Source: Rhodospirillales bacterium (lineage in GTDB: Bacteria; Pseudomonadota; Alphaproteobacteria; Rhodospirillales; 2-02-FULL-58-16). From it: 6,021 nucleotides of DNA. The translations under genes and the position numbers were made by a program. Under the pieces are notes generated by a model. That model was not told where the DNA came from. It did no database searches and was given only the letters and a program-made list of their open reading frames with translations. Every line of letters begins with the position of its first letter. Within the stretch, counting starts at the first letter, position 1. The stretch covers positions 1 to 6,021 of the forward strand of contig JAJFIG010000182.1 of assembly GCA_021775195.1 (NCBI GenBank). Direction: 5' to 3'. Positions 1-6,021 of this stretch are shown here, piece by piece.

Positions 1-2
1 CC

Positions 3-29
3 TTAACTTTTTCCGCGACTTATGCTAGA
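3..29 (+). promoter_or_regulatory. Possible promoter of the lipoprotein gene
   Basis: TATGCT at 21-26 matches the sigma-70 -10 consensus at four of six positions and lies about 40 bases before the start codon. A TTAACT element at 3-8 resembles a -35 box, but its 12-base spacing from TATGCT is too short; a properly spaced -35 box would fall at or beyond the window edge. This is a weak call based only on the -10 element. Confidence 0.22.
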
Positions 30-52
30 AGGGAACGCGGGGGGCACCCTCG

Positions 53-59
53 GGGGAGG
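53..59 (+). promoter_or_regulatory. Ribosome binding site of the lipoprotein gene
   Basis: GGGGAGG ends five bases before the ATG at 65, a strong Shine-Dalgarno match at good spacing. It fixes the start of the lipoprotein gene, and it is the clearest ribosome binding site in the window. Confidence 0.75.
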
Positions 60-64
60 CCGTT

Positions 65-1054
65 ATGGCCCGCGTTTTCCTAGCTGTATCTCTGTTTGTA
101 TTTCTTGGCGGATGCGTCACCGACCATGTCGGGTCCGGGCCGATTACGATCTCGCCTAGGGTAAAGAGCGGGTTCGAGAAATTCAAAAGCTGGCCGGAGG
201 CGGAGTATTTCGCCGTCAGCACCGACGGCATGGTCTACGGCGCCAGTATCTGCGGGGACGGGTCGGGCACCTGCCAGCACAGCGCGGGAATGGTTGCCCT
301 CGAAGGCTGCGAAAGCAGAACCACCATTCCCTGCAAGATATTCGCCCGGGACCGCCACATCCTGTGGCGAGGGCCGGTTACCTACGGGTATGGAACGCCT
401 TTCGCCGAACCCGAACCCACATACAAACTGCGCGACCAGCCGGACCGCGCCATCTGTATAGGGCTTCCCTACGGCAACCCGGATTACCTCGCCGAAGCAT
501 CCCGCCGTGGCCTCAAGACGGAAGAATGCGAGAAACTGGTGGGCAAACATCCCGCCGGTTCCGCTGTCTGCAGGGACCGCTACGAGGCTCCGTCCGAGGT
601 CGTCTATTGCTGGCGATCGCCAAACGCCCGGCCCTACAAGACCGAGGGCTTCTGCTCCAAGGGAGACTGCGCCGTCACCAAGGCAGAATACGACCGGTTC
701 CTGAAGGCGGCGATGGTAAATCGGCTGCCCACGTCGCGGGACGAACCGGCGCCCGCCGATGCCCGTCCCTTTGCGATCATCTGGGATGCGTACACAACGA
801 TGGCGGCCAGGACCATCGAACTTCACCTGGGAACGGGCCGGGGAACCTTCCGCGCCCCGTTCAGCGATACGGAGGTTGACTGCGACGGCAAATACACCGT
901 TGTCGAGGGTAGAACCGGGACATGGTCGGTGTCCTGCCCGGACGGGCTGACGGCGGCAGGACTCTTCGAGAGTTTCGGCATCGGCAAGGGGGCGCGGGGC
1001 GTCGGGCTCGATTCGAGAGGCCGTAAGGTGAGATACACCATCGGGCCGCGATAG
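65..1054 (+). CDS. Cysteine-rich secreted lipoprotein of unknown function
   Basis: The 329-residue product begins with a short hydrophobic signal (residues 4-15) ending in the lipobox LGGC, with C17 as the lipidated cysteine. The next residue is V18, not Asp, so by the usual rule it should reach the outer membrane. Twelve further cysteines (63, 70, 82, 90, 131, 155, 169, 182, 197, 202, 273, 291) fit disulfides formed in the periplasm. Residues 46-103 read like a small domain in other alphaproteobacterial hypothetical proteins, with an AL..C.......CKIFA.D..I.W pattern. Residues 235-328 form a second module with the paired cysteines C273 and C291 around a TGTWSVSC strand and a GKGARGVGLDSRGRKVRYT tail, also recalled from such proteins. 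The family recognition is from memory. No catalytic motif is visible. The strong ribosome binding site and the signal peptide support the start. The gene stands alone, 137 bases before the next one. Confidence 0.87.
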   Translation: MARVFLAVSLFVFLGGCVTDHVGSGPITISPRVKSGFEKFKSWPEAEYFAVSTDGMVYGASICGDGSGTCQHSAGMVALEGCESRTTIPCKIFARDRHILWRGPVTYGYGTPFAEPEPTYKLRDQPDRAICIGLPYGNPDYLAEASRRGLKTEECEKLVGKHPAGSAVCRDRYEAPSEVVYCWRSPNARPYKTEGFCSKGDCAVTKAEYDRFLKAAMVNRLPTSRDEPAPADARPFAIIWDAYTTMAARTIELHLGTGRGTFRAPFSDTEVDCDGKYTVVEGRTGTWSVSCPDGLTAAGLFESFGIGKGARGVGLDSRGRKVRYTIGPR

Positions 1055-1191
1055 TAGCCGTGCAGACGGCACGCCGCGGCCTGACGGCGCAGAAGTGCAA
1101 AACGGTAATGAAACGGCCCCGGGAATGAATGGCCGAGAGCGCGGGCCGCCAATACTATGATCTAACGAACGTAGCGGGATAACTGAAAAAA
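1055..1191. other. Gap between lipoprotein and membrane-protein genes
   Basis: This 137-base gap opens with two small GC-rich hairpins: GCCGT/ACGGC at 1057-1061 and 1066-1070, and CGCCG/CGGCG at 1072-1076 and 1085-1089. Both have five-base stems and no following T run, so they are poor candidates for an intrinsic terminator. Composition turns AT-rich after about 1150, where the only promoter-like element lies. I see no ORF here that looks like a gene. Confidence 0.5.
1156..1161 (+). promoter_or_regulatory. Candidate -10 box before the membrane-protein gene
   Basis: TATGAT matches five of six bases of the sigma-70 -10 consensus and lies 30 bases before the ATG at 1192, leaving room for a short leader. 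At 17-base spacing the -35 position (1133-1138) reads CCGAGA, which is not a match. The promoter would therefore be weak, activator-dependent, or not real. Confidence 0.3.
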
Positions 1192-2112
1192 ATGCTTGGC
1201 GCCTATTTTATATTTATTGGGTCGTTGGCGTTGTTCGGGTTTCTTGGCAGCATGTCGGGCGGGCTCTTTTTGTCTCTCGTGGTAGGTGCCGCGGCATACC
1301 ACATTGTCGGACGGGTGAAGGGATTTCCAGTAGGAGAACCCATAACGTTGACGAAAATTGGCGAAGCGATCGCTCGGGGAAAATTCTTAAAAATCCTTGA
1401 CGTCCGTGACGAATGGTATGAACGGCGGGACTTACAGAATTTCATGAATTATACATATGGAACCATGGTTATAACGACCTGGGTTCTTCATATATATTTG
1501 GTTCCATTGTTACTAGCCGAAAAACTTGACCTTGGAATGACGGATTGGTGGATGGAATTCACTGATCCGGTATTGGGGTGGGTTGGCGGCCTGTCCACAT
1601 CGGTCCGCAATTTTACCCGAGACCTGAATTACGTGGGACATCCGGAACGCATCCTGATTGTCCGGCACGTACACGGCGTCGTCTTCATGTCCATGGCGGT
1701 TGCTGTCATCTGTACATTGGTGAATTTTCGCCGGATCGTCCAAGCACCGTTGAATATGGCGAAGGCGGCTGCCCACGCATTTCCTTCCGCGAAACCATTA
1801 AATTTAAAGAAAAAAACGTATATTCGCGTAACAATTCAAATATTGCTTTCATGTATATTTATATGGTTTGGAATTTACACCATTTTTTTCCGTGAAGGTA
1901 TAAGAAGACCCTATGTATCAGTAGAGGGGGAGCGGGTAAACTATAACACTATTTGGTTTGGCGGAACAGTTCATGTCGACAACTTGGCCCTATTGGATGT
2001 TGCTTGGCTCACCCCCTTGATTACTCACGGGTTATTCCTTGGAATGGTATTGGCCTGTATAGGGCTGATCGCTTTCGTATTCGAGCGCCGCAGGTTGCGC
2101 GTCGCCAAATGA
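1192..2112 (+). CDS. Polytopic inner-membrane protein, unknown family, AT-rich
   Basis: The 306-residue product has about six hydrophobic segments, near residues 3-20, 23-40, 90-110, 160-178, 212-233 and 272-297. Loops 41-89 and 179-211 and the C-terminal ERRRLRVAK are rich in Lys and Arg, so the positive-inside rule gives both termini in the cytoplasm. Loops 111-159 and 234-271 would face the periplasm. Histidines occur at or near membrane segments (H100, H159, H161, H279), but no known cofactor-binding motif stands out and I cannot name a family. A TAA in frame at 1180-1182 leaves ATG 1192 as the only ordinary start that keeps the first segment. Its ribosome binding site is poor: AGCGGGA at 1173-1179 is 12 bases away. 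The DNA is strikingly AT-rich beside its neighbours, with only 13 G or C among the 60 bases at 1801-1860, and it uses many AAA, ATA and ATT codons. This suggests horizontal acquisition. The gene converges on the M81 peptidase gene. Confidence 0.82.
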   Translation: MLGAYFIFIGSLALFGFLGSMSGGLFLSLVVGAAAYHIVGRVKGFPVGEPITLTKIGEAIARGKFLKILDVRDEWYERRDLQNFMNYTYGTMVITTWVLHIYLVPLLLAEKLDLGMTDWWMEFTDPVLGWVGGLSTSVRNFTRDLNYVGHPERILIVRHVHGVVFMSMAVAVICTLVNFRRIVQAPLNMAKAAAHAFPSAKPLNLKKKTYIRVTIQILLSCIFIWFGIYTIFFREGIRRPYVSVEGERVNYNTIWFGGTVHVDNLALLDVAWLTPLITHGLFLGMVLACIGLIAFVFERRRLRVAK

Positions 2113-2151
2113 GCGGACGACGGACCTTGGTATCGCTCGAGTCCGGGCCCC
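2113..2151. other. Short convergent junction without clear terminator
   Basis: Only 39 bases separate the TGA of the membrane-protein gene from the TGA of the oppositely oriented peptidase gene. The best inverted repeat is CGGAC at 2121-2125 with GTCCG at 2141-2145, a five-base stem with a 15-base loop and no T run on either side. I do not call an intrinsic terminator. Transcripts from each side may run into the opposing gene, or termination may depend on Rho. Confidence 0.5.
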
Positions 2152-3630
2152 TCACCACGGCCGTTCGGCGTTGGTGGCCCAGGGGTCGTCGTCGAGGGGC
2201 CAGACGGGGCGGGCGAGTTTCTTGTAGGGGAAGTCCTTGAAGTCCCAGACCAGGGTGCCGGGGGCGGCGGTATAGATGATCTCGGCGGCCACCGGGGCGT
2301 AGTTGCCGTAAAAGTGCTGCATGGACTTGACCACCAGGATCTTCTTTTCCGTGATGTCGATGCCGAAGTCGGTGAAAAACGCCGGGTTGCTGTTCTGGCA
2401 GCGGGCGGTGTGGACGACGAAATCGATGCCGTCGGCGGTGATCGCCGCGGCGTCGCCCATGTAGCGCTTGGAGCCGCCGAGGGACTCGACGTAATGGTCG
2501 CGGAGCACGGTGTTGACGCGGACGCGGAGGTCCATGGGCTCGCCCGACGTCGGGCCGGTCTTGCCGCCGAGCCTGAGAGGGAACTCGGCGCCCTCGCCGG
2601 CGCCGCAGCAGATCGAGGCCGCCACCGGGTCCCAGATGCCGCCGACGGCGGCCATGCCGATGCCGCGGCGGAAGAGCCTGAGGGGGATCGCCGTCGAGTC
2701 GCCGGGGGCGCCGCCACCGGGGTTGTCGGACATGTCGGCGAGCACGATGGGGCTCCCCGGGGCGGTGAGGGCGCGGGTGATGGCGTCCTCCATCTCCAGG
2801 TAGCGGGGCGTGATCTCGTGGCGCAGGTCCCAGAACTCGCGGCCCAGGCGCTCTGCCAAGTCGCGGCCCACGTCGGGGCGGGCGTCGGTGACGACGACGA
2901 TGCGCGCCCCCTCCTCGGCGACGTCGCCCCAGGGGAAACCGTGGCCGAGAGAGATGGAAAGCACGCCGTCGGTGGCCTCGAGCTCGGTCATGCGGTCGAC
3001 GAAGCCCCGCATGGGCTCGCGGGTGGTGTGGAAGACGCCGACCATGCGGCAGTCGTGGACCGCCATGTGGGGTTTGATGCGCCCGTCGAGGGTCGCCTCG
3101 ATGATGCGCCAGAGGTCTTGGGCGCGCTCGGCGAAGTCGGTGTGGGGGTATTCCTTGTAGATGACCAGGGCCGTCAGGTCCTCGGCGAATTGGCGCGAGA
3201 TGTGGCAGTGGAGGTCGAACTCGGCACCGATGAGGACGTCGGGGCCGACAAGGCCGCGGATGCGGGAAACCAGGTCGCCCTCGCAGTCGTCGTAGCCGTG
3301 GGCGACCATGGCGCCGTGGAGGCTGAGCATGACCGCGTCGACGGGCAGGGCGGCCTCGAGGTCGGCGAGGATCTCGTCGCGGAAGTCCTCGTGGGTCCGG
3401 CGGACGACGAGGCCGGACGGAGTGGCGAAGGTGCAGAGGCTCTCCACCACGTCCCAGCCCCGGGCGCGGGCGGCCTCTGCCCAGATCACCAGGGGGACGC
3501 CGAACATGTTGATGGCCTCGGGATGGTTGCCGCCGCGGACCAGGTAGGTCTCTTCGAAAGCGCGGGTGTCGGTGGGCAGCGGCCCGCCGGTGTGGGTCTC
3601 GGTGCCGAGGCAGGCGGTGAAGATCTTCAT
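2152..3630 (-). CDS. M81 family metallopeptidase (MlrC-like)
   Basis: This 492-residue cytoplasmic protein has the full layout of the M81/MlrC family, whose founding member cleaves linearised microcystin in sphingomonads. Most members act on unknown substrates. The N-terminal half carries the family start IFTACLGTETHTGGPLPTD (residues 3-21), SLHGAM at 103-108, DLHCH at 139-143 and YPHTD at 161-165. D139, H141 and H163 are the likely metal ligands by family pattern. The C-terminal half has DNPGGGAPGDST at 302-313, VKSMQHF at 434-440 and the usual end RPVWPLD at 474-480. Length is normal and no break is seen. The second residue after the DxH pair is His (H143), where many homologs have Asn. The start codon overlaps the upstream amidase stop by one base (TGATG), and no good ribosome binding site precedes it, so translation is probably coupled. 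It is the last gene of a three-gene operon and may complete hydrolysis begun by the amidases. Calling it a microcystin degrader would go beyond the evidence. Confidence 0.93.
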   Translation of the reverse strand: MKIFTACLGTETHTGGPLPTDTRAFEETYLVRGGNHPEAINMFGVPLVIWAEAARARGWDVVESLCTFATPSGLVVRRTHEDFRDEILADLEAALPVDAVMLSLHGAMVAHGYDDCEGDLVSRIRGLVGPDVLIGAEFDLHCHISRQFAEDLTALVIYKEYPHTDFAERAQDLWRIIEATLDGRIKPHMAVHDCRMVGVFHTTREPMRGFVDRMTELEATDGVLSISLGHGFPWGDVAEEGARIVVVTDARPDVGRDLAERLGREFWDLRHEITPRYLEMEDAITRALTAPGSPIVLADMSDNPGGGAPGDSTAIPLRLFRRGIGMAAVGGIWDPVAASICCGAGEGAEFPLRLGGKTGPTSGEPMDLRVRVNTVLRDHYVESLGGSKRYMGDAAAITADGIDFVVHTARCQNSNPAFFTDFGIDITEKKILVVKSMQHFYGNYAPVAAEIIYTAAPGTLVWDFKDFPYKKLARPVWPLDDDPWATNAERPW

Positions 3631-3632
3631 CA
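3628..3632 (-). promoter_or_regulatory. TGATG stop/start coupling, amidase to peptidase
   Basis: Read on the minus strand, the amidase stop TGA and the peptidase start ATG share one base. With no Shine-Dalgarno match in the preceding bases, re-initiation by terminating ribosomes is the likely way the peptidase is translated, which ties its level to that of the amidase. Confidence 0.7.
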
Positions 3633-5069
3633 GCCGCCGGTGGACAACTTATCGAGATCGGGAACCGGGCGGGCGGTGGCGGGGTCGCGGGCGAGGACCT
3701 GTTCGAGGCTGTGGGCGACCTCGAGGACGAAGCGGTCGGCGCCGTTGGGGCCGACCACCTGGATGCCGAAAGGCATGCCGTTGTGATCGACGCCGCAGGG
3801 AATGACGACGACGGGCGGCGTCGCCATGGTCAGGCCGTAGGTCATGGCCAGCCAGCGCATGTAGGTGGGCATGGCCTCGCCGTTGATCTCCTCGACGTAG
3901 AGCTGGTCGTGGGGGAAGGGGGTGACGGCGGCGGCCGGGCAGATGAGCACGTCGACGTCGTCGAAGAGGCCGAGGAAGCGGCGGTAGAGCTTGCTCTGCT
4001 CGACATGGGCCCAGGCGACGTCGGCGGCGCTGAAAGCGAGGCCGCGCTCGGTGTTGTCGATGACGTTGGTGCCCAAGAGGTCGCGGTGGTTCTCGAGGCG
4101 CTCCTTGTGGGCGGCGATGAAGTTGACGCCGCGCAGGATCTCGAAGACCTCGTGCACGGGGCCGAGGTCGGGGTCCTGGTCCAGGGCCTCGGCGAAGATG
4201 GAGCGGAAGGCGGCGGTGCGCTCGCGGAAGACGGCGCGGATGCCGTCGTCGACGGGGGCGCAACCCAGGTCCTCGGAAAAGACGACGCGCAGGCCGGCGA
4301 GGTCGAGGGTGACCAGGGGGTCGAGGAGGTCGGTGTCGAGGCCGCCGGCGAAGGGATCGCGCATGTCGACGTCGACCTGGCCGGCAAGGAGCAGCGCCGC
4401 GTCGGCGACGGTGCGCGCCATGGGTCCCTGCACCGACAGGGGCGAGAGGCCGACGGCGCGGGTCTCGTTGGGGACCGTGCCCGGCGAAGGCCGGAAGCCG
4501 ACGACGCCGCAGAAGGTCGCCGGGGTGCGGAGGCTGCCGCCGAAATCGCCACCGGCGGCGACCGGCACCATGGCGGTGGCGACGGCGACGGCGGAGCCGC
4601 CCGACGAGCCGCCCGGGGTGAGCACCGGATCGAAGGGGTTGCCGGTGGCGCCGTAGACCCGGTTGGTGGTGTTGGCGCCGGCGCCGAACTCGGGCGTGTT
4701 GGTCTTGCCGACGACGATGGCGCCGGCGGCGCGCATGGTGGCAACCACCCGTTCGTCGGCGTCGGGGACGTTGTCCTTGTAGATCAGCGAGCCGTAAGTG
4801 GTGGGCAGGCCCTCGGTGGCGTTGAGATCCTTGACCCCCAGGGGCAGGCCGTGAAGGGGCCCGAGGACATCGCCGGCCATGACCTCGTCCTCGGCCGCCT
4901 CGGCCTCCTCGCGGGCGCGCTCGAAGCAGGTGGCGACGAAGGCGTTGATGGCGGGGTTCACGGTCTCGATGCGGGCGATGCAGGAATCGAGGAGCTCGAC
5001 CGGCGACAGTTCCTTGGTGCCGATGAGGCGCCGGGCGTCGACGGCGGTCAGATCGCAGGCGTCCGTCAT
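3630..5069 (-). CDS. Amidase signature family hydrolase
   Basis: The 479-residue product is a complete amidase-signature enzyme, which hydrolyses carboxamide bonds with a Ser-cisSer-Lys triad. K80 lies in PLGVKD, S155 in TPGGSSGGSA (151-160) and the nucleophile S179 in GGDFGGSLR (173-181). The spacings of 75 and 24 residues equal those of the known triads in FAAH (142/217/241) and GatA. The N-terminus (LTAVDARRLIGTKELSPVELLDSCIARIE) and the C-terminal FGIQVVGP are also typical. It resembles GatA in sequence, but no GatB or GatC gene is nearby and it sits beside a paralog and a peptidase, so a catabolic or detoxifying amidase is more likely. No signal peptide is seen, so it should be cytoplasmic. 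In the nucleophile motif, F176 stands where many members, and the neighbouring paralog, have Thr. The ATG is part of an ATGA overlap with the upstream amidase. The start is supported by the overlap and by the family N-terminus. The substrate cannot be inferred. Confidence 0.94.
   Translation of the reverse strand: MTDACDLTAVDARRLIGTKELSPVELLDSCIARIETVNPAINAFVATCFERAREEAEAAEDEVMAGDVLGPLHGLPLGVKDLNATEGLPTTYGSLIYKDNVPDADERVVATMRAAGAIVVGKTNTPEFGAGANTTNRVYGATGNPFDPVLTPGGSSGGSAVAVATAMVPVAAGGDFGGSLRTPATFCGVVGFRPSPGTVPNETRAVGLSPLSVQGPMARTVADAALLLAGQVDVDMRDPFAGGLDTDLLDPLVTLDLAGLRVVFSEDLGCAPVDDGIRAVFRERTAAFRSIFAEALDQDPDLGPVHEVFEILRGVNFIAAHKERLENHRDLLGTNVIDNTERGLAFSAADVAWAHVEQSKLYRRFLGLFDDVDVLICPAAAVTPFPHDQLYVEEINGEAMPTYMRWLAMTYGLTMATPPVVVIPCGVDHNGMPFGIQVVGPNGADRFVLEVAHSLEQVLARDPATARPVPDLDKLSTGG
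4241..4430. repeat. Paralogous DNA repeat, copy in complete amidase gene
   Basis: This segment aligns without gaps, at a constant offset of 1430 bases, with 5671-5860 in the neighbouring amidase gene. Within it, 4401-4430 matches 5831-5860 at 29 of 30 bases. At protein level both copies span from GPMARTVAD to EDLGCAPVDDGI with equal length. It is the trace of a tandem gene duplication, not a mobile repeat. Confidence 0.7.
5066..5069 (-). promoter_or_regulatory. ATGA overlap coupling the two amidases
   Basis: On the minus strand the start ATG of the downstream amidase and the stop TGA of the upstream amidase overlap as ATGA. No strong ribosome binding site precedes the start (AACCTGTCACT), which points to translational coupling and probably to matched amounts of the two enzymes. 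Confidence 0.75.
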
Positions 5070-6021
5070 AGTGACAGGTTCTCCAATGTGGCGACCGGAC
5101 GGGCGAGGTCGCGGTCGGTGGCGAACAGGCGTTCGAGGGCGGCGGCGGCGGCGAGCACGAAGGCGTCGCCGTGGCGGGGGCCGACGACCTGGAAGCCGAA
5201 AGGGGCGCCAGTATGGTCGAGGCCGCAGGGAAGCGCCACCACCGGGTGCCCGGTCAGGGTCAGGGCCGAGCGCACAAGGGAGGCGTCCATGTAGTTCGCC
5301 ATGGGCTGCCCGTTCACCGTCTTCGGGGCGCCGGTGTCGATGTCGAAGGGCGGGATGGCGTTGCCGGGACAGATCAGAATATCGATGTCGGCGAAAAAGT
5401 CCTGAAAACCGCGGTAGAGGTCGCCGTGGCCGCGGTTGGCGCCGGCGACGTCGGCGGCGGTCATCTCCAGGCCGGCCTCGTAGTTGGTGACGATGTTGGC
5501 GGACAGCTTGTCCCGGTACTCGTCGTAGCGCTGCTTGTGGTTGGCGAGGAAATGGACGCAGCGCAGGACCCAGAAGACGTCGCGGGCGGCGGCGAAATCG
5601 GGGTCGCGGTCCTCGCAGGCGGCGAAGGCGGAACGGAACCGGGAAACCCGGTCGCGGAAGACGGTGCGGATGCCATCATCAACGGGGGCGCAGCCCAGAT
5701 CCTCGGAGACGGCGACGCGCAGGCGGCCGAGGTCGACGTCCTCGAGGTCGGCGAAGGAGCGGCCCACGGCGGGAAAGGCCATGGGGTCGCGGCCATCGGG
5801 GACGGCCATGGCGGACAGGAACAGGGCCGTGTCGGCGACGGTGCGGGCCATGGGTCCCTGGACCTGGAAATTGGTGAAGGGCAGGGCGCGGCGCTCGAAG
5901 GGAACCAGCCCCGGGGTCGGGCGCAGCGCGGTAACGCCGCACCAGGTGGCCGGGGCGCGGAGGCTGCCGCCGGTGTCGGAGCCGTGGCACAGCGGCAGCA
6001 TGCCGGCGGCCAGGGCCGCCG
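5066..6021 (-). CDS. Amidase signature family hydrolase, N-terminus beyond window
   Basis: About 318 C-terminal residues of a second amidase are visible. The frame stays open through the right edge, and the residues before the first internal Met read AALAAG, matching the region just before the nucleophile motif in the paralog. The Met codon at 6001-5999 is therefore internal, and roughly 160 residues lie outside the window. The nucleophile motif is the canonical GSDTGGSLR, with the serine codon at about 5965-5963. The catalytic Lys and cis-Ser should be in the missing part. The protein shares VQGPMARTVAD, VSEDLGCAPVDDGIR and the C-terminal FGFQVVGP with the downstream amidase, and the two clearly diverged from one ancestor. 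Differences are concentrated after the DILICP segment, where this copy reads GNAIPPFDIDTG and the other AAAVTPFPHDQL. Substrate preference may therefore differ. It is the first visible gene of the operon; the promoter lies beyond the right edge. Confidence 0.92.
   Translation of the reverse strand, partial: AALAAGMLPLCHGSDTGGSLRAPATWCGVTALRPTPGLVPFERRALPFTNFQVQGPMARTVADTALFLSAMAVPDGRDPMAFPAVGRSFADLEDVDLGRLRVAVSEDLGCAPVDDGIRTVFRDRVSRFRSAFAACEDRDPDFAAARDVFWVLRCVHFLANHKQRYDEYRDKLSANIVTNYEAGLEMTAADVAGANRGHGDLYRGFQDFFADIDILICPGNAIPPFDIDTGAPKTVNGQPMANYMDASLVRSALTLTGHPVVALPCGLDHTGAPFGFQVVGPRHGDAFVLAAAAALERLFATDRDLARPVATLENLSL
5671..5860. repeat. Paralogous DNA repeat, copy in partial amidase gene
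   Basis: This is the counterpart of 4241-4430. The best-conserved blocks encode GPMARTVAD (near 5831-5860) and EDLGCAPVDDGI (near 5671-5708). The stretch between them is much more diverged, as expected if selection or local gene conversion preserves the core motifs. Such blocks could also serve as sites of unequal recombination that fuses the two genes. Confidence 0.7.

Noticed and set aside
80..1072. Minus-strand open frame of 330 codons over the lipoprotein gene
   Set aside because: The plus-strand frame has a strong ribosome binding site, a signal peptide and a lipobox. The reverse frame has no recognisable feature.
1057..1089. Hairpins after the lipoprotein gene as an intrinsic terminator
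   Set aside because: The stems are only five bases long and no T run follows them.
2314..3786. Long plus-strand open frame of 490 codons over the M81 gene
   Set aside because: It is the antisense shadow of a gene with full family motifs, and its product has the same biased composition and no domain.
3842..4744. Minus-strand frame of 300 codons rich in Ser, Pro and Ala inside the amidase gene
   Set aside because: It is an out-of-frame reading of the amidase. The low-complexity product comes from GC bias.
3630..5069. Assignment of the amidase as GatA of the tRNA amidotransferase
   Set aside because: No GatB or GatC gene lies nearby, and the tandem paralog and peptidase partner fit a catabolic amidase better.
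3711..5294. Long plus-strand open frame of 527 codons over the amidase genes
   Set aside because: It is antisense to two genes with complete catalytic motifs. Its product is low-complexity Gly, Ala, Val, Asp and Glu, as expected from the opposite strand of GC-rich coding DNA.
5066..6021. The partial amidase as a truncated pseudogene starting at the Met codon at 6001
   Set aside because: The frame is open to the window edge and the upstream codons continue the family sequence, so the gene is merely cut by the window.

Overview
The window looks like chromosomal DNA from a high-GC proteobacterium, most likely an alphaproteobacterium of the Rhodospirillales type. This placement is an inference from base composition, from the M81 peptidase and amidase pairing, and from the sequence style of the lipoprotein at the left end. 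No RNA gene, CRISPR array, insertion sequence or integrase is visible. None of the intergenic gaps exceeds 300 bases.

Left part (1-2112, + strand). Two genes read rightward. The first encodes a secreted lipoprotein of 329 residues with 12 cysteines after the lipobox cysteine. It has two recognisable halves but no assignable biochemical function. The second, after a 137-base gap, encodes a 306-residue membrane protein with about six membrane segments and no recognised family. Its DNA is much richer in A and T than anything else in the window, which suggests a foreign or relaxed origin.

Right part (2152-6021, - strand). Three genes read leftward as a tightly packed operon: an amidase-signature hydrolase cut off by the right edge, a complete paralogous amidase, and an M81-family (MlrC-like) metallopeptidase. 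The junctions are a 4-base ATGA overlap and a 1-base TGATG overlap, so the three are almost certainly co-transcribed and translationally coupled. The two amidases align without gaps over a long central stretch and still share near-identical DNA, so they arose by tandem duplication. Together the operon would supply two serine amidases and one zinc-type peptidase, plausibly a cytoplasmic route for breaking amide or peptide bonds in an unusual imported compound. The substrate cannot be read from the window.

The operon and the membrane-protein gene converge with only 39 bases between their stop codons. The most unusual items are the orphan AT-rich membrane protein and the duplicated-amidase/M81 operon. 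I see no clear evidence of an entirely new system.
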